Positions 32,502-44,365 are shown, counted from the first letter of the stretch. The stretch is 64,000 nt of DNA from Pseudoips prasinana (GCA_951640165.1 OX621242.1:16299501-16363500); one strand, 5' to 3'. A program made the numbers and translations. Notes: a model not told the origin generated them from the letters alone.

Positions 32502-32758
32502 GGTCACCGTAGCCTAGTTGGTAGTGCTCCTGCCTACGAAGCTGGTGGTCCTGGGTTCGAATTCTGGTAAGTGCAAATATTTGTGTGATGAGCACGAATA
32601 TTTGTTTCTGAGTCATGGATGTTTTCTATGTATATAAGTATTTATCTATCTATATAAGTATGTATATCGTCGCCTGGTACCCATAGTACAAGCTTTGCTT
32701 AGTTTGGGGCTAGGATGATCTGTGTGACATTGTCCCTAGATATTATTATATTATTATT
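32502..32758 (+). repeat. tRNA-derived SINE, family B
   Basis: The head ACCGTAGCCTAGTTGGTAGT (A box) and GGTCCTGGGTTCGAATTCTG (B box) is followed by AAGTGCAAATATTTGTGTGA, GTTTCTGAGTCATGGATGTT, TATATCGTCGCCTGGTACCC, AGCTTTGCTTAGTTTGGGGC and TGACATTGTCCCTAGATATT. Copies: 37690-37936 (minus) and 55123-55370 (plus). Confidence 0.85.
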
Positions 32759-33470
32759 TCGGTGCGCTTTTCTGTACCACCAAAACAGCAAATAAACTTA
32801 GCGTCGCTATTTCTTGTCACATTAGTCACACGTCACTGACTCATCCATCCTGAAGTTGACTAGACAGACTAGTAAATTCTACCACCTATCTTTCAAAATG
32901 TTGTAGTCTTTTACAACACGCATTTTTTCCCAGCGTGTGGTGAGACATTATCGTGTTTTAATGCGTCCATAATACATATAGACCAAATCCCCAGTCCTAA
33001 CGAATCTTAATAAAAATAATTACCATTATCAAAAACAATTTCTCTTAACAACCAATTTGGACAAAATGTAAACGGCACAACAGAAAAAACATTCCTCAAC
33101 AAATTAAAATTATATTAGTATAATCAGTTCATTACTAACAAAAACAAATTAGATGGAATATATACATAGGACACATACCGTCTTTGCTTACCTCCTTCTT
33201 TTGAAATAGGTTTAAAAAGATTAAAAAATCAGATGAATTTACTATTTGATTAAATCGTAAATCACTGACAACATATAACAAAAGCGTTTTGTATTATTGG
33301 AATACGAAAGGTGAGCATCACAATTTTAAAAGTATTGAAACATTTTTTATTTAGTTCTTTCGTTTTGTACTCATTTAGAAATCTCGATTCCCCAGGGGAC
33401 TTTGTTGAAATTGAAATATGTTTGTCTTTGAAAACAAAACATTTATTTTTCATTCGCTGTGTCAATATAA
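32759..33470. other. Unassigned AT-rich stretch
   Basis: No gene or repeat recognised. Confidence 0.4.
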
Positions 33471-33589
33471 AGTACGTACACACGGCTACATATCTAGCTA
33501 TAGATTTCCAGTACAAGCTGATCCCGCGTTGAATAGGATTCCCGTACAATGAGAGGTCAGCTTATATTGGAAATGTAGCCGTGTGTACT
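33471..33589. mobile_element. Small fold-back element (MITE-like)
   Basis: AGTACGTACACACGGCTACA at the left and TGTAGCCGTGTGTACT at the right are inverted, and the similarity extends inward (TTTCCAGTACAAGCTGATC against the complement of GGTCAGCTTATATTGGAAA). Length is about 119 bp. The left arm has extra bases; no clear target duplication. Confidence 0.6.
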
Positions 33590-33636
33590 ATTTTGCCGTA
33601 ATTACAGAAAAACTGGTGGTTGAACTTGCTCCATTA

Positions 33637-33800
33637 GGCGATTGGAACACTGCCCCGCATGATGCAGCGCAGAGCGTGAGTGCGTGTTCTAACGTTGCCT
33701 GTAAGTATCTCAGTTTGTATAGAAAACACGCACAGTCCAACACACAGAACATGCTTCTGCATGAACGCACGTGGATGCATGTTCTGTGTATCCAATCGCC
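33637..33800. mobile_element. Harbinger-like MITE with TTA target duplication
   Basis: The 164 bp segment has inverted ends GGCGATTGGA / TCCAATCGCC and TTA on both outer sides (33634-33636 and 33801-33803), fitting the 3 bp TWA duplication of PIF/Harbinger. The interior contains GAACATGC-type sub-repeats. No coding capacity. It is a different family from 2867-3036. Confidence 0.6.
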
Positions 33801-33803
33801 TTA

Positions 33804-34741
33804 GGTGTCATTATCAATGTGAGACATGCCAATCGTGCACGTGCTTATGTTCTGTGTCCAGAAGGTCAATTCCTTTATTTAGTCATTATGCAGGCACCGT
33901 TTTCCGTGAAGAGTTCTTGAGATAAAAAGCTGAGCGTGGTTCCGATCAACGCGTTGGGTAGTTTAGATATTAACTACTACAAATGTTTATATGTATATTG
34001 TGTCATATTTATCAAATTTACTTACATCATTTAAGGTCTATCGGATTTTATAATCCTAGTATCTTGACATTATTGACATACAATTAATTTGGTATTTACG
34101 TACGTTACGTAATTTACTTATTGATTTCGCTATCTCCAATAGATATGCAGTCTTACACTTACCCTGTAAGTTAATATTTAAAAAAAAATTATGTTACTAA
34201 AACTATCTCAGAATATATCATTCATACATCTTACACGATTAGAGTGTAGGAAGTTAAGTATATAAATGTTACTCTATACTTTGATTTTAGTTCCTGCGCT
34301 TGCATTATTTTAGGCAATGGTTTTTATTAATTGTATCTTAGAAGTCGGTCGGTAAAGAGAGGTCGGTCTCATCGTTGCCATGACCATGTGTGAAAAAGTG
34401 ATTCTTAAGCAAAGATACTTCGCACGCCTTTCTTTAAAACATTGACCAATCACAAAGGCTTATGTCAATGTTAATAGGGCTGTCAGCAAAATCTACCACT
34501 ATGCGAAATATAAGATTTTCATGTTACACTGTTTAAAAATATCCGTGCCCAAATGAAATGAGAGTAATCTAATACGATGTTTTGTTTACAACATTTTGGT
34601 ACGGAATCCTAAGATCCGATCGAATAAAGCACTTGTGCCGTCTGGACTATTCCAGATGGCATAAGTAGATTATTGGATCGGCTTCGATAAACATTAGTTT
34701 TATTCTCGTTGCCTCCCGCTAAGGTTTTACTTTGTACTGTG
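33804..34741. other. Unassigned AT-rich stretch
   Basis: No gene recognised. Confidence 0.4.
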
Positions 34742-35050
34742 GGTACGATTTACGGACATATGAAATGAAATGAAATGAAATTTTAGTCAGCACTTGGGTA
34801 TTAACATACACTTGTACTTGTCAAGGTCACAATGCAGTACATAAACATAGAGGATAGTAAAAAGTTACAAAAAAAAATAATTTGTCAGTCCGTGCGGTTT
34901 GTTTTATCGCATATATTTTCTGAAATCCTTAAATAAATAACAATTTACTAATCTATTATTTTGAAATTTAGTTCTACTATATTAAAATTAAAGAATTGAA
35001 GACTAAAGCAAATGACGAAATTCTAAATGAGGGTGTGATCACATGATCAT
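34742..35050 (-). mobile_element. LINE 3' UTR fragment with TTTCA tandem tail
   Basis: It matches 50768-51150: GCACTTGGGTATTAACATAC, ACACTTGTACTTGTCAAG, CACAATGCAGTACATAAACA, CCGTGCGG(T/C)(T/C)TGTTTTATC and GAGGGTGTGATCA. On the minus strand it ends in repeated TTTCA units (plus-strand 34757-34781), as microsatellite-tailed LINEs do. Compared with the 51 kb copy, about 100 bp is missing near 35005. Confidence 0.55.
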
Positions 35051-35208
35051 ATTATTCAAAACAGTATTTTTTAAGATAAATCTTTGCCATTTACACGAAA
35101 AATTGTTGCGTAAAACAATTGTACCCGCTATCGAATCACTCCGTCCTTACAGTTAAACTAAAAGGCTCAATTAACCACTCATACCCTAAGATGTGTATAA
35201 TGTTAAAT

Positions 35209-35464
35209 TGCTCGTTGGTATCACAAGGTTCATTTCCCGGGTCGGACCAAAACGTGATTTTGGGATGCTACTGTATAGGAAAAGTCTGGGAATAGGCGAT
35301 ATTTATAAACCCCCGCCTCCTAGGGAGCACGTTAAGCCATCGGTAGCTGGTCGCCCCATCGGATCATGAGAGTGATCACTTCTTCACTACAATAAATACC
35401 ACGCAGATAGCTAGTCTCTATTGGGACTTGACGCTGTGATCCAAATTCGACCAGGTAATGTTAA
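35209..35464 (+). repeat. tRNA-derived SINE, family E (diverged)
   Basis: It has TTCATTTCCCGGGTCGGACC, GTGATTTTGGGATGCTACTG, the core CCTAGGGAGCACGTTAAGCC, CCCATCGGATCATGAGAGTG and TCTCTATTGGGACTTGACGC. It has several internal deletions compared with 31233. Confidence 0.75.
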
Positions 35465-37200
35465 ATTCGAGAAGTAAACTGTAGGTAAGTAAACTCTTGT
35501 TTTTAAACACACACTAGTTTTAGTGAAACATTAACAATCCCAAACTTGATGGGTTAACTGGTAACTATGTCTTCCGCTACTCACCTTTTTTCTAATAATA
35601 ATTTAATTATTATTGTGTCGTCAACACAATTACATTAAAATATCATCACATCATAAAAAAGTTCAATTTACATTATAAGATTTAGTTACACACATATTTC
35701 GAAACTATTAATAAAGAGCTGGCAGATTACTTATTTAACATTCAAAACTAGAATGTTTATTTGACAGGGGAGTTCTACATGTCAGTCTGCGTAATATCAC
35801 TGCGAGTGTAATGAGGTGGAGGATATTCCATTAATGTTATTGAAAAATAGTCGTTAGTGTGAGTGGCGCGGAGTGCCATGGAAGGGGAGCCGAGTTTGGC
35901 TGGAACTCTTCGCATGAAGTTAATTGGATTTTTCCGTTTGCCACGCGCCGTACGTATGCTGTGTGAATAATAAGTGCCTTAATAGTATTTTGAGCACTCC
36001 ACTGAAGATGCTTTCTCGCGTCGCCTTGCTGAGAAAACCTTTTTATAATTACCTATTTCTTGTCATTTTATCTACACGTAACCTGTATGCAAAAATAATT
36101 AGCTGAAGATATTTTATTTACCTAATTTATTATGATATACTACCTAACCTACATAACAATGAAAATACAATTTATAACCTACATTTATCCGAGGCCACCG
36201 GTATAAGTCGGACGCCTTTACAATATTTTTCTTAGATATCCTTCCATGTGCTCTGTTTTGTCTTTGGAAACTTTGCCCTCACGGCATCAAGACATGGGTC
36301 TAAAATACGAGAAATTGTAAAAGTTTCACTCGTAACATTTCAAATAATTTTAACTGAAAATGTTCTTCTAGCCTCTTTAACACTGTGGATAGATCGAATA
36401 GTTCCTATGGGATAATGACAGAAAAACTCTTTCTAAAGTTCTATTTGGAGTCAAACAAAACTTTAAGGTAAAATCTGTTGTAGATAAGCGTGATATAGAT
36501 AGCTTTTAAGTCGCAATAACGTACTACACAACATCTGTTAACCAATCTTTATGTGTATAGACAAATTAATCCAGGATTGTTGCATGAGTTAATATGAAGT
36601 CTAAATGTTGGAATATTAATTTACAATACAAATCCGACCCGTAACAACTATAACTAGTATAATTATGTATACTATCAAATGAAAATAGGGTAGGTAATGT
36701 GTTGTGTAACTGTATAACGTTCGAGTAAACAATTCTATATAAAGGTTTACACGGGTATGGAATTAATTATTCCCAGTTTCACAGGTGAACTAACAAGGGG
36801 CGTGCAAATGTCGGCCCTAATCAAGGGTGGTGTCGCCTCAGCATTAGTGCGAGACTGATAACTGCTTTATGTGACAATGTGGGTGTTCGGTGACGCATGC
36901 TGAATTACAATATTTTCTCAATAAGCTGTATGAATATTTTATACGCACCCCTTCGGTCTTAACTAACTGGGTCGATTTCAAAGTTTAGCATGTATCTCAT
37001 ATATCAATTAATATTGTGTATTAAGATATGCGGCATGATTATTACGTTGGTATTTTGTTATTGTTACACATTAATTAATTATCTGGACTGATTTATTATT
37101 GAAAGTTTTAGTGAGAGGCTTCTATTGTGCTGGCACATTATTTAATTATTTGATCTACTTTGGGATATTTGTTATCTTAGACATAAATAACTAATACTAA
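35465..37200. other. Unassigned stretch
   Basis: No gene recognised. The 35850-36060 part is somewhat less AT-rich and might be single-copy host sequence, but has no domain or splice-supported frame I can defend. Confidence 0.35.
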
Positions 37201-37680
37201 ATAATTATGTATGCCTGTCTGTAAGTGGTTCTGCTTGTGAACCATCATCAGCCGAAAGACGTCCACTGCTGGAAAAAGGCCTCCCACAAGGATCTACATA
37301 ATAGCCGGTCCTGCGCTGCCCGGATCCAATAATAATTATGTATGCCTTATGTATGCCTGTCTGTAAGTGGTTCTGCTTGTGAACCATCATCATCGTATCA
37401 GCCGAAAGACGTCCACTGCTGGAAAAAGGCCTCCCACAAGGATCTACATAATAGCCGGTCCTGCGCTGCCCGGATCCAACGGTTTCCCGCAGCTCTTGCA
37501 AGATCGTCGATCCACCTTGTGGCCTGCCCACGCCACTCGAGAACCTTTCTGCCCCATCGGTTCTACGAGCTATGTGCCCTGCCCACTGCCACTTTAGTTT
37601 GGCAATTCTTTGGGCTATGCCGGCAAGTTGATTGGCCTGCGGATCTCAACATTTCTGATTCGATCTCGCAGGGAAAATTA
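37201..37680 (-). mobile_element. RTE LINE 3' fragment with a tandem duplication of its end
   Basis: On the minus strand this is the last part of the RTE ORF (compare 47210-47530). Its 3' terminus and about 45 bp of flank are present twice, as units 37201-37329 and 37332-37479. Each unit runs from ATAATTATGTATGCCT to CGGATCCAA. Unit 2 has extra ATGTATGCCTT-type sequence and an ATCGTAT stretch at the RTE tail. The inner unit continues into the rest of the RTE fragment up to about 37680. Confidence 0.8.
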
Positions 37681-37689
37681 ATATAATAA

Positions 37690-37936
37690 TAATATAATAT
37701 GTAGGGACAATGTCACACAGATCATCCTAGCCCCAAACTAAGCAAAGCTTGTACTATGGGTACCAGGCGACGATATACATATTTATATAGATAGATAAAT
37801 ACTTAAATACATAGAAAACATCCATGACTCAGAAACAAATATTTGCGCTCATCACACAAATATTTGCACTTACCGGGATTCGAACCCAGGACCACCAGCT
37901 TCGTAGGCAGGAGCACTACCAACTAAGCTACGGTGA
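37690..37936 (-). repeat. tRNA-derived SINE, family B
   Basis: Minus-strand copy. B box GGTTCGAATCCCGG, A box GTAGCTTAGTTGGTAGTGC. The tail ends in ATTATTATAT repeats directly beside the RTE fragment. Confidence 0.85.
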
Positions 37937-38001
37937 TTCATTCATACGATGGTTAATTCATATCATTAATATCGTTTATCTACCTGTACTTACTTATAAT
38001 A

Positions 38002-39283
38002 GGTCTTTACCTATGAAATTGCCGTTTTGTATGAAAAAATTTAAACGAATTTTTTTCATGAATTTTTTTATTTGTATTAATCGAAGTAATCACCCATGCA
38101 ATCAATGCATCTTTGCCATCGCAGTGGCAGTTTATTGATGCCCTTCTTAAAGAAATCAGCTGGACGGGAGGCAACAAATTCTTCAAAGGCATTTTGTACT
38201 GCCTCTCGGGTATTGAATTTTTTTCCCGCCAAGAAGTTATCCAAATTCTGGAAAAAGTAGTAGTCTGTAGGCGCAAGGTCTGGTGAGTAGGGCGGATGAC
38301 GGAGAGCTTCCAACCCCAGTTCTTGCAACTTGGAGACCGTCTGCTGTGCAGTATGAGGTCGCGCGTTGTCGTGCAGGAGCAGCGGAGACGAGCGATTGAC
38401 CAATGCTGGTTGGAGATGCGCCAGCTTCTCCATCATTGTGCTCAGTTCTTCACAGTACACATCTGCAGTAATGCTCACCCCGTTTGGTAAGAAGCTGTGA
38501 TGAATCACACCGGCGCTAGACCACCAAACAGTGACCATCACTTTTCTAGGGGTAAGTTTTCGTTTAGGGCATTGTTTAGGTGCTGAACCAGGATCCAACC
38601 AACTTGCTGAGCGCTTGCGGTTATCAAACAGAATCCATTTTTCATCGCAGGTAACAATGCGGTTCAAAATTCCTTCATTTGTGTGTCTGTTGAGCAGTGC
38701 AAGGCACGTCTCGACGCGTACTTCGCGCTGGCGATCATTGAGTTCGTGGGGCACCCATTTGTCAAGCTTTTTTACCTTGCCAATTTGACGCAAATGGACC
38801 AATATGGTTTTGACGCTAACGTCGAAAGCTGCTGCTAATTCAGCCGTAGATTGTGTATCATCAGCTTCCACAACCGCCTTTAATTCGTCATTGTCGACCA
38901 AAGTCTTCGGTCGACCGCGAGGTTCATTTTTCTGGTCGAAATTTCCAGAACGGAAGCGAGCAAACCAATAACAGGTGGTGCGTTGGTTTGTAGTGTTAGC
39001 TCCGTAAACGTCGTTGATGTTGCGTGCCGCTTGTGCCGCGTTGCTGCCACGACGGTACTCATATTCCATAATTACTCGAATTTTTAACGTATCCATGATG
39101 ACGAAAAAGATTGAAATGCGATGAAAATGTAACACTAATCAATAAAGAAATGACTACTTTTGGAAAAAAGAATCCATGTTTTTAAAATAAAATTAATTTG
39201 AAATTAGAATTCTTAGCCAAACAAAAATTATTTTGATTTGAAATGGCCAGTACTGCAGAACGGCAATTTCATAGGTAAAGACC
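38002..39283 (-). mobile_element. Complete mariner transposon (cecropia-type)
   Basis: The 1282 bp element has terminal inverted repeats starting GGTCTTTACCTATGAAATTG; they agree for 25 bases and then at 2 of the next 3 positions. TA lies directly outside both ends (38000-38001 and 39284-39285), the target duplication of mariners. It contains one intact transposase gene on the minus strand. The size is usual for the family. Nothing seen precludes mobility; the near-identical ends and open frame suggest a young insertion. Confidence 0.93.
38077..39096 (-). CDS. Mariner transposase (D,D34D), apparently intact
   Basis: The enzyme cuts and joins the element at its inverted repeats and inserts it at TA. 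I start it at MDTLKIRVIMEYEYRRG (339 residues); a start 13 codons upstream is in frame but adds a hydrophobic leader unlike mariners. Paired helix-turn-helix DNA-binding region ~1-110 (AAQAARNINDVYG; AELAAAFDVSVKTI), GRPK at 61-64, the linker WVPHEL at 114-119, then the DDD domain: D151 in CDEKW, D243 in HDNARPHT, and D278 in SPDLAPTDYYFF, giving exactly 34 residues between the last two. The C-terminus INKLPLRWQRCIDCMGDYFD is complete. Wording of the motifs fits the cecropia subfamily, to which the human SETMAR transposase domain also belongs. No stop or shift was seen. Confidence 0.93.
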   Translation of the reverse strand: MDTLKIRVIMEYEYRRGSNAAQAARNINDVYGANTTNQRTTCYWFARFRSGNFDQKNEPRGRPKTLVDNDELKAVVEADDTQSTAELAAAFDVSVKTILVHLRQIGKVKKLDKWVPHELNDRQREVRVETCLALLNRHTNEGILNRIVTCDEKWILFDNRKRSASWLDPGSAPKQCPKRKLTPRKVMVTVWWSSAGVIHHSFLPNGVSITADVYCEELSTMMEKLAHLQPALVNRSSPLLLHDNARPHTAQQTVSKLQELGLEALRHPPYSPDLAPTDYYFFQNLDNFLAGKKFNTREAVQNAFEEFVASRPADFFKKGINKLPLRWQRCIDCMGDYFD

Positions 39284-39864
39284 TAATATAATTTTAGAGC
39301 GCCTATGAGAGGCCATGAGTAAATAAATTTGGAAATACCAGTACTTAATAACATATATTTTGTGGACTTTAACATCAAGCATTTTTGTTTCAGTGTGCGG
39401 TGAGGAACTATTGTTATTAATTAAGTTCTTACAAAGGGAACGGAGTATAAATAGCGGATCGACTCCAGTCTATTTTGAGTGCGTGACCTTAGGCCACTTG
39501 GCTGTGAGGGCTATGTAATCAATACGATATATGTTTTTTATTGAAATACTGAACCGGGATATGAATACCTACTTCTATCACACTAGTGACGCGTAGTTTC
39601 GTGCATTCATTTTGACGAGCTAAAGTAATAATAATATATAAATACGCAAATAATAATCATTTGTATACACACATAGCTAAATGTCATCGGTCTGTTTATA
39701 TGTAAAATTCAAACTTTCTGTATTTTATTGGGAGTTAAAAAAGAGAGCACAATTTTTACGGTACGAGTCGTTGCCACTATTTTACAACATTTTTTTATGA
39801 TGAAATAGCTATTCCGTTTTATTTTTATATACAGCTGACTTTTTAATTTCAGATGAAATGTTAT
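39284..39864. other. AT-rich flank with a TATA-like site
   Basis: GAGTATAAATAGCGG at about 39443-39457 looks like a strong TATA box, but no reading frame or known initiator at the right distance supports a promoter. Otherwise nothing recognised. Confidence 0.25.
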
Positions 39865-40010
39865 TTTTTTTTTATGCTGAATGGGTTTGCGCTTGACCAC
39901 GATCTCACCTGATGGTAAGTGAAGATGTGGTCGAAGATGGACCGCGCGTACCCATAAGATGCCTGTTCACTCTAGCCTTGAATAAACCCATGTTGTATGA
40001 GTATTCCACA
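39865..40010 (+). repeat. Dispersed repeat with CACCTGATGGTAAGTGA head
   Basis: After a T-run, GGGTTTGCGCTTGACCACGA, CTCACCTGATGGTAAGTGAA and GATGCCTGTTCACTCTAGCC are a recognisable lepidopteran repeat pattern. Only the head motif is shared with 30015 and with the 56 and 62 kb repeats. Confidence 0.5.
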
Positions 40011-40104
40011 GGTATTATATATCTTGTTAGATAGTATTTATGGCATCACAAGAAAACTTTCAGCTTAGAATATAATATAGTAATAATTTTCTGCCATTAA
40101 TGTT

Positions 40105-40315
40105 AGAATTTGAGGATGTTGGTCTAGTGACCGTAACTACTGAGCCAAAGGTTGTGGGTTCGATCACACAGGACAAATCTTGGTGTGATGAGATAATAAA
40201 ATGTATACACTTAGAAATATGTGAGTATGTGTTTTGTATCGCTTTTAGTAAAGGCTGTCTAGTTTTGGATCAGATGACAGTGTGTTAGGAGACTCAAGAT
40301 ATTTAATTTTATTTA
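40105..40315 (+). repeat. tRNA-derived SINE, family D
   Basis: TTGGTCTAGTGACCGTAACT and GGTTGTGGGTTCGATCACAC give tRNA-like A and B boxes. Then CAAATCTTGGTGTGATGAGA and TTTTGGATCAGATGACAGTG, the latter resembling the 3' domain of family A. Confidence 0.65.
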
Positions 40316-41828
40316 TCTATGAATCGCATTAAAACGCGCATCCTTCAATTACGTCTATTGTTTTTCATTGCTTAGATACATCCTAATAAAACAAATTTGT
40401 AAGAGCGTGGTAGCCGTTTATTTTAGTAAAAAGTATCTAATCACAAGGTAGACCGTATCTAATACGGAATTTACTTAACTATTATGTATTTACTCCAGGA
40501 ACCCGTATAGTATGAAATATGGATACTCCAAATGGATTTCTATTTCGAGTAGTTTACCTAGTATTAGAGTAATTGTTAAAGTCCTGTAAACCTTTGACAT
40601 GGTTGAATGACTGTTGCTGAATGACTACGACCACCAACAGTTGATCGCCCTTCCTAGTTCTGGGAAGCTTAGAAATTAAACCAGATAGGCGGTACACTCA
40701 TGGCCATGAGTACTTTATATAAATGCATATTATATATTCCAATGATTCAGCACACGCCTGCAAAAAATCTAATGTAAAGTACGTGTATTATAGACGGCCT
40801 CTGAAGACCCACAAAGTGAAAAATTCGGGCTTTCATCTCTATTTGTTATAAATATTTATTATTAACTATCATGCCTTCAAGTTATCTATAACTAAAATTA
40901 ACGACCAGATTCACAGAACATTTACTAAATGGGTAGTTAAAATTAATATTAACTTAGGCTATCTTCAAATACTCAAAGAAGCTCGGACGTCTGTGAAAGT
41001 ACGAATAACACTTAGTTTCAACGAGATATTTAGGACAATTGATTATATATCTGTATATTTCGTCGTTCGATTGCGTATCACATTGATCTTGTATCATTTG
41101 CTATATTAATCGGATAACGCGTTATAAAGAAACTTCTATTTCTTTAATATTAAAATTTCTAGGCATTCGAGAAATATATAAAATGAATATCAACGTGTAT
41201 TTGTTATATTACTCAAAATGTTTCTAGTGTCTGTGTATTTATTAACGACGTTAAATTCTCAATATTTATTCATACTTAGAATTTAGTCAACAAATCTCAT
41301 TATTATTTATTTTCTTTTGTACAATTCAATCATATTTATTATAAAACTTAAATGCTTGTGTTAATATGCATTCCAAATAAAATAATGTTATATTTATTTT
41401 ATTTGGAATGCATATATGGTGTTTTTATGAATCTGACATTGATATAAACAAACCATTTACTAAAGTATTACAGTTCCTCCCCTCAATTTCAGAGTAGATA
41501 AATAAAACTGTACTGTACAAGTAAACTGTATTAAAATTATGAGCTGTACTGCAACATTAAATAAAATTTTCAACGAAACATTGCTGACAGAGTACATAAG
41601 TGCGGACGCTTTGTGATGACATATATTGTTTTCAATTAATATTGGTCACTTTAAATAGGTAAATGCTAAGTCGTTCGAATTACGCCTTTAGCGTGAAATT
41701 AAGAGAGATATTGATAAATACCTCGTACTATTCGATAGTTAGTATATGTGGTATGTACCTACTGTGAGGGGAAGTTACCGTTTTCATTGCTTTAATACTT
41801 ATTTTTACTTTCTAAGATTTATACATAC
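40316..41828. other. Unassigned AT-rich stretch with a palindrome
   Basis: No gene recognised. A perfect palindrome lies at 41364-41415. Confidence 0.4.
41364..41415. repeat. Perfect palindrome, 22 bp arms
   Basis: The left arm begins ATATGCATTCCAAATAAAAT (41364-41385); the exact complement lies at 41394-41415; loop TGTTATAT. Confidence 0.95.
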
Positions 41829-41975
41829 ATAGACTCACGCCTGTTTCCCAGAGGGGTATGCAGATACAAGGGATTTCCGTTTGTCACGATCTTTGCATAC
41901 CTCCTTTGCCTCGATTACTGTCATTATATTCTTCATACATGCTCGCCGGTTTAGGGTACTTCTGACCTAAGATTT
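41829..41975. repeat. Probable dispersed lepidopteran repeat
   Basis: AGACTCACGCCTGTTTCCCA, GAGGGGTATGCAGATACAAG, CACGATCTTTGCATACCTCC and CATGCTCGCCGGTTTAGGGT form a pattern I recall as repetitive in moth genomes. It has no second copy in this window, so the call rests on memory. Confidence 0.4.
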
Positions 41976-44365
41976 ATTCTTATGAATATTTTCTGCAAGA
42001 TTTATAAAAATAAACCTAATGATGCAGTTTTTAAATCCTTCAACGACACACAGATTGTATATTTAACCGATACATTTTATCTATTTCCTCACTACTAAAA
42101 AGATCTAAAATATGTTGAAACAGTAAGTAGTAATAGTCTTAAAGAAAACTGAAGCATTCCACGAAGCCAGTTCTATATATATATATACTATTAGATATCC
42201 TATGAATTTTCATAACAGTATATAATGTATATTAAGTGACCTGCTACCAAATATGAAATAAAATAAACGCGTTAAACCATAAAATTGCGAAAATATGCTA
42301 ACTTTGTTTTTTAAATGGGTCTAATTTTTCTTTTGCTTTGACTGTGCAAAATTATACCACTCACTAAAGTGTAATAACTTTGTTGGAGGAAAAAAGCAGT
42401 TGGTTTGAAACTCAGTTACGCAGAGCTGTCGGCAAAGGATTTGAGAGCGGTCTCAATTACTGGGCGAAAGAAAGTTGTCTTTATTGCATGCGTACTTTAT
42501 TTATTTGCTTTCTTCTTTTAATTTATATTTCTTAATTTTGTTTCCGGTGCAATATCTTTTTTAATTCAACTTCCCGGAGATAACAGATATATGAAAGTAT
42601 ATTTTTTGTTTGAGATCCTTGTCAGAGGGTTTCTGCTTGTTTTTGTAGTGTTAAGAGTGAAGTACATTGTACTCATACTCGCAATCAGCGAAGCGCGACT
42701 CACATTCGTGAAGTTGATTACGAGCAACGACTCTCAACTAACTTTCCCAGCTTATAATAAACAGAGACACGGAAAATTATTCACTAACTTTGCCCTGAGC
42801 ACAAAATTTATGGTACGTTTACCACGAAATTTCTCAACAATGAACGACTCGCTAGGGTTTTAAGCTTTATAACTTTGCTCGTTGTGGTTTACGATTCAGA
42901 TAAGCAATATCTGACAAAAAGGTATTGGAATGGACACGAACAAAGTCGATATATATTTACATACCACGCAGTTATTCGCATATTGGATTGTAATTAAGCC
43001 TCTATAAGCCACAAAGCTTTGTTCATTGAAATAGATATTTCTACCAAAATTTCAGTCATGGAATATTCGATCTAACCGAAGTTCAAGCTTTTTCAAATTA
43101 TAATGCACACCAAAATCAAGATAAAAAACACATCAGGAAAATGTTTGATATTTTCGAAAAAAAAGTGGCACAAAGGTAGCGATGATGGATCGACTCTTGA
43201 AAGTCGAGTACATTAATATGTATCTCCTCGAGCGAATAAGAATTTCCATTGACAAAGGGAGCCTGGAGCCGCGAATGATCCACCCATTGTTTACTTCAAA
43301 AAATACTCACCTTCAACGATAAGTATGGTTATACCTTAGTACGTCAGTATTTATAAAAGGATTTTAGCATCAGGGTTCACTGTTAAGAACAATATTTCAG
43401 TTGTGAAATATAATGTCGAGCTGTCAACTCGAGATCTTAATTTATAATGTAAACAGAACAATGTAAACTATAAGCTATACTATTTATGTAGGACCACTGT
43501 ATGATCCAATCCCATTTCGTTCTGCTATGGACACATTGTATTTAATTTAGTATACAATAACCATTAACTACAGCCTGCATTTTCATTATATATATTGGCG
43601 AACAAGATAACAGACTACCATTTATAATCAGATAGCTCTCACTAGGCTACGATAATTAATTAAAAGACTAGAACATCATTTCACTTATGCAAAGCTACGT
43701 CCGACCTCTTTTGGTTAAACATATATTTAGGACATAAGAACCTCCAAAAATCAGAGAAAGGCTTTTCTATATATTTCAAAATGCCCAAAATAAATGTCTT
43801 TTAAACAGATCTGGCGACTTGAAACATAAAATAAGACGGTCAGACATATCTTATTTTATCTTCGTTTGATTACAGACAATAAATCTTTTGCTTGAACCTT
43901 TATACACGCACTAACCCACATACTAGCATATTATTATATACGAAAGTGATGGAGAGAGAGAGAGAAAGTCAACTCTTGCAAGTCACGTTAAAGAACTTTG
44001 TCTTTTTTTGTGTTTCAGTTGTTTTCTTCTTCAGGCATATGCATGGAGAACTAGACCCAGCGAGTTAACGTAATTAATTACGTATAGATCTTTTTGTTTT
44101 TTTAATCCGCGCTCTGTCTTATTTAGTTAGTAAAATAAATACCTGAATTTTGGGGATTTTAAGAAGATTTGGCTTTCTAAATTCCCCAAAAACCAGACTG
44201 AAAAAAAATATCCTTGGGTCAATAATATAATAATACTGTACGAGCATCGAACCCAGAACACGAGGGCGACAGTGGGCGGGTAATACGCGAAAGGTAAAGG
44301 TTAGCTTCACGAGCAATGTAACTAAACTCCATTGCTCCTGAAATTTAAATCTCTAATACAAAATA
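41976..44365. other. Unassigned AT-rich stretch
   Basis: The 90-codon frame at 42591-42863 has a hydrophobic start but no domain and no support. A short GA run lies at 43952-43968. No gene called. Confidence 0.4.

Noticed and set aside
33262..33549. 95-codon minus-strand frame
   Set aside because: It overlaps the fold-back element at 33471-33589 and has no domain.
39443..39457. TATA-box promoter
   Set aside because: A good TATAAATA match but no initiator at the right spacing, no frame downstream, and such words are common in AT-rich DNA.
42591..42863. 90-codon frame with hydrophobic start
   Set aside because: It could look like a signal peptide, but there is no domain, no splice support and the rest is not protein-like.
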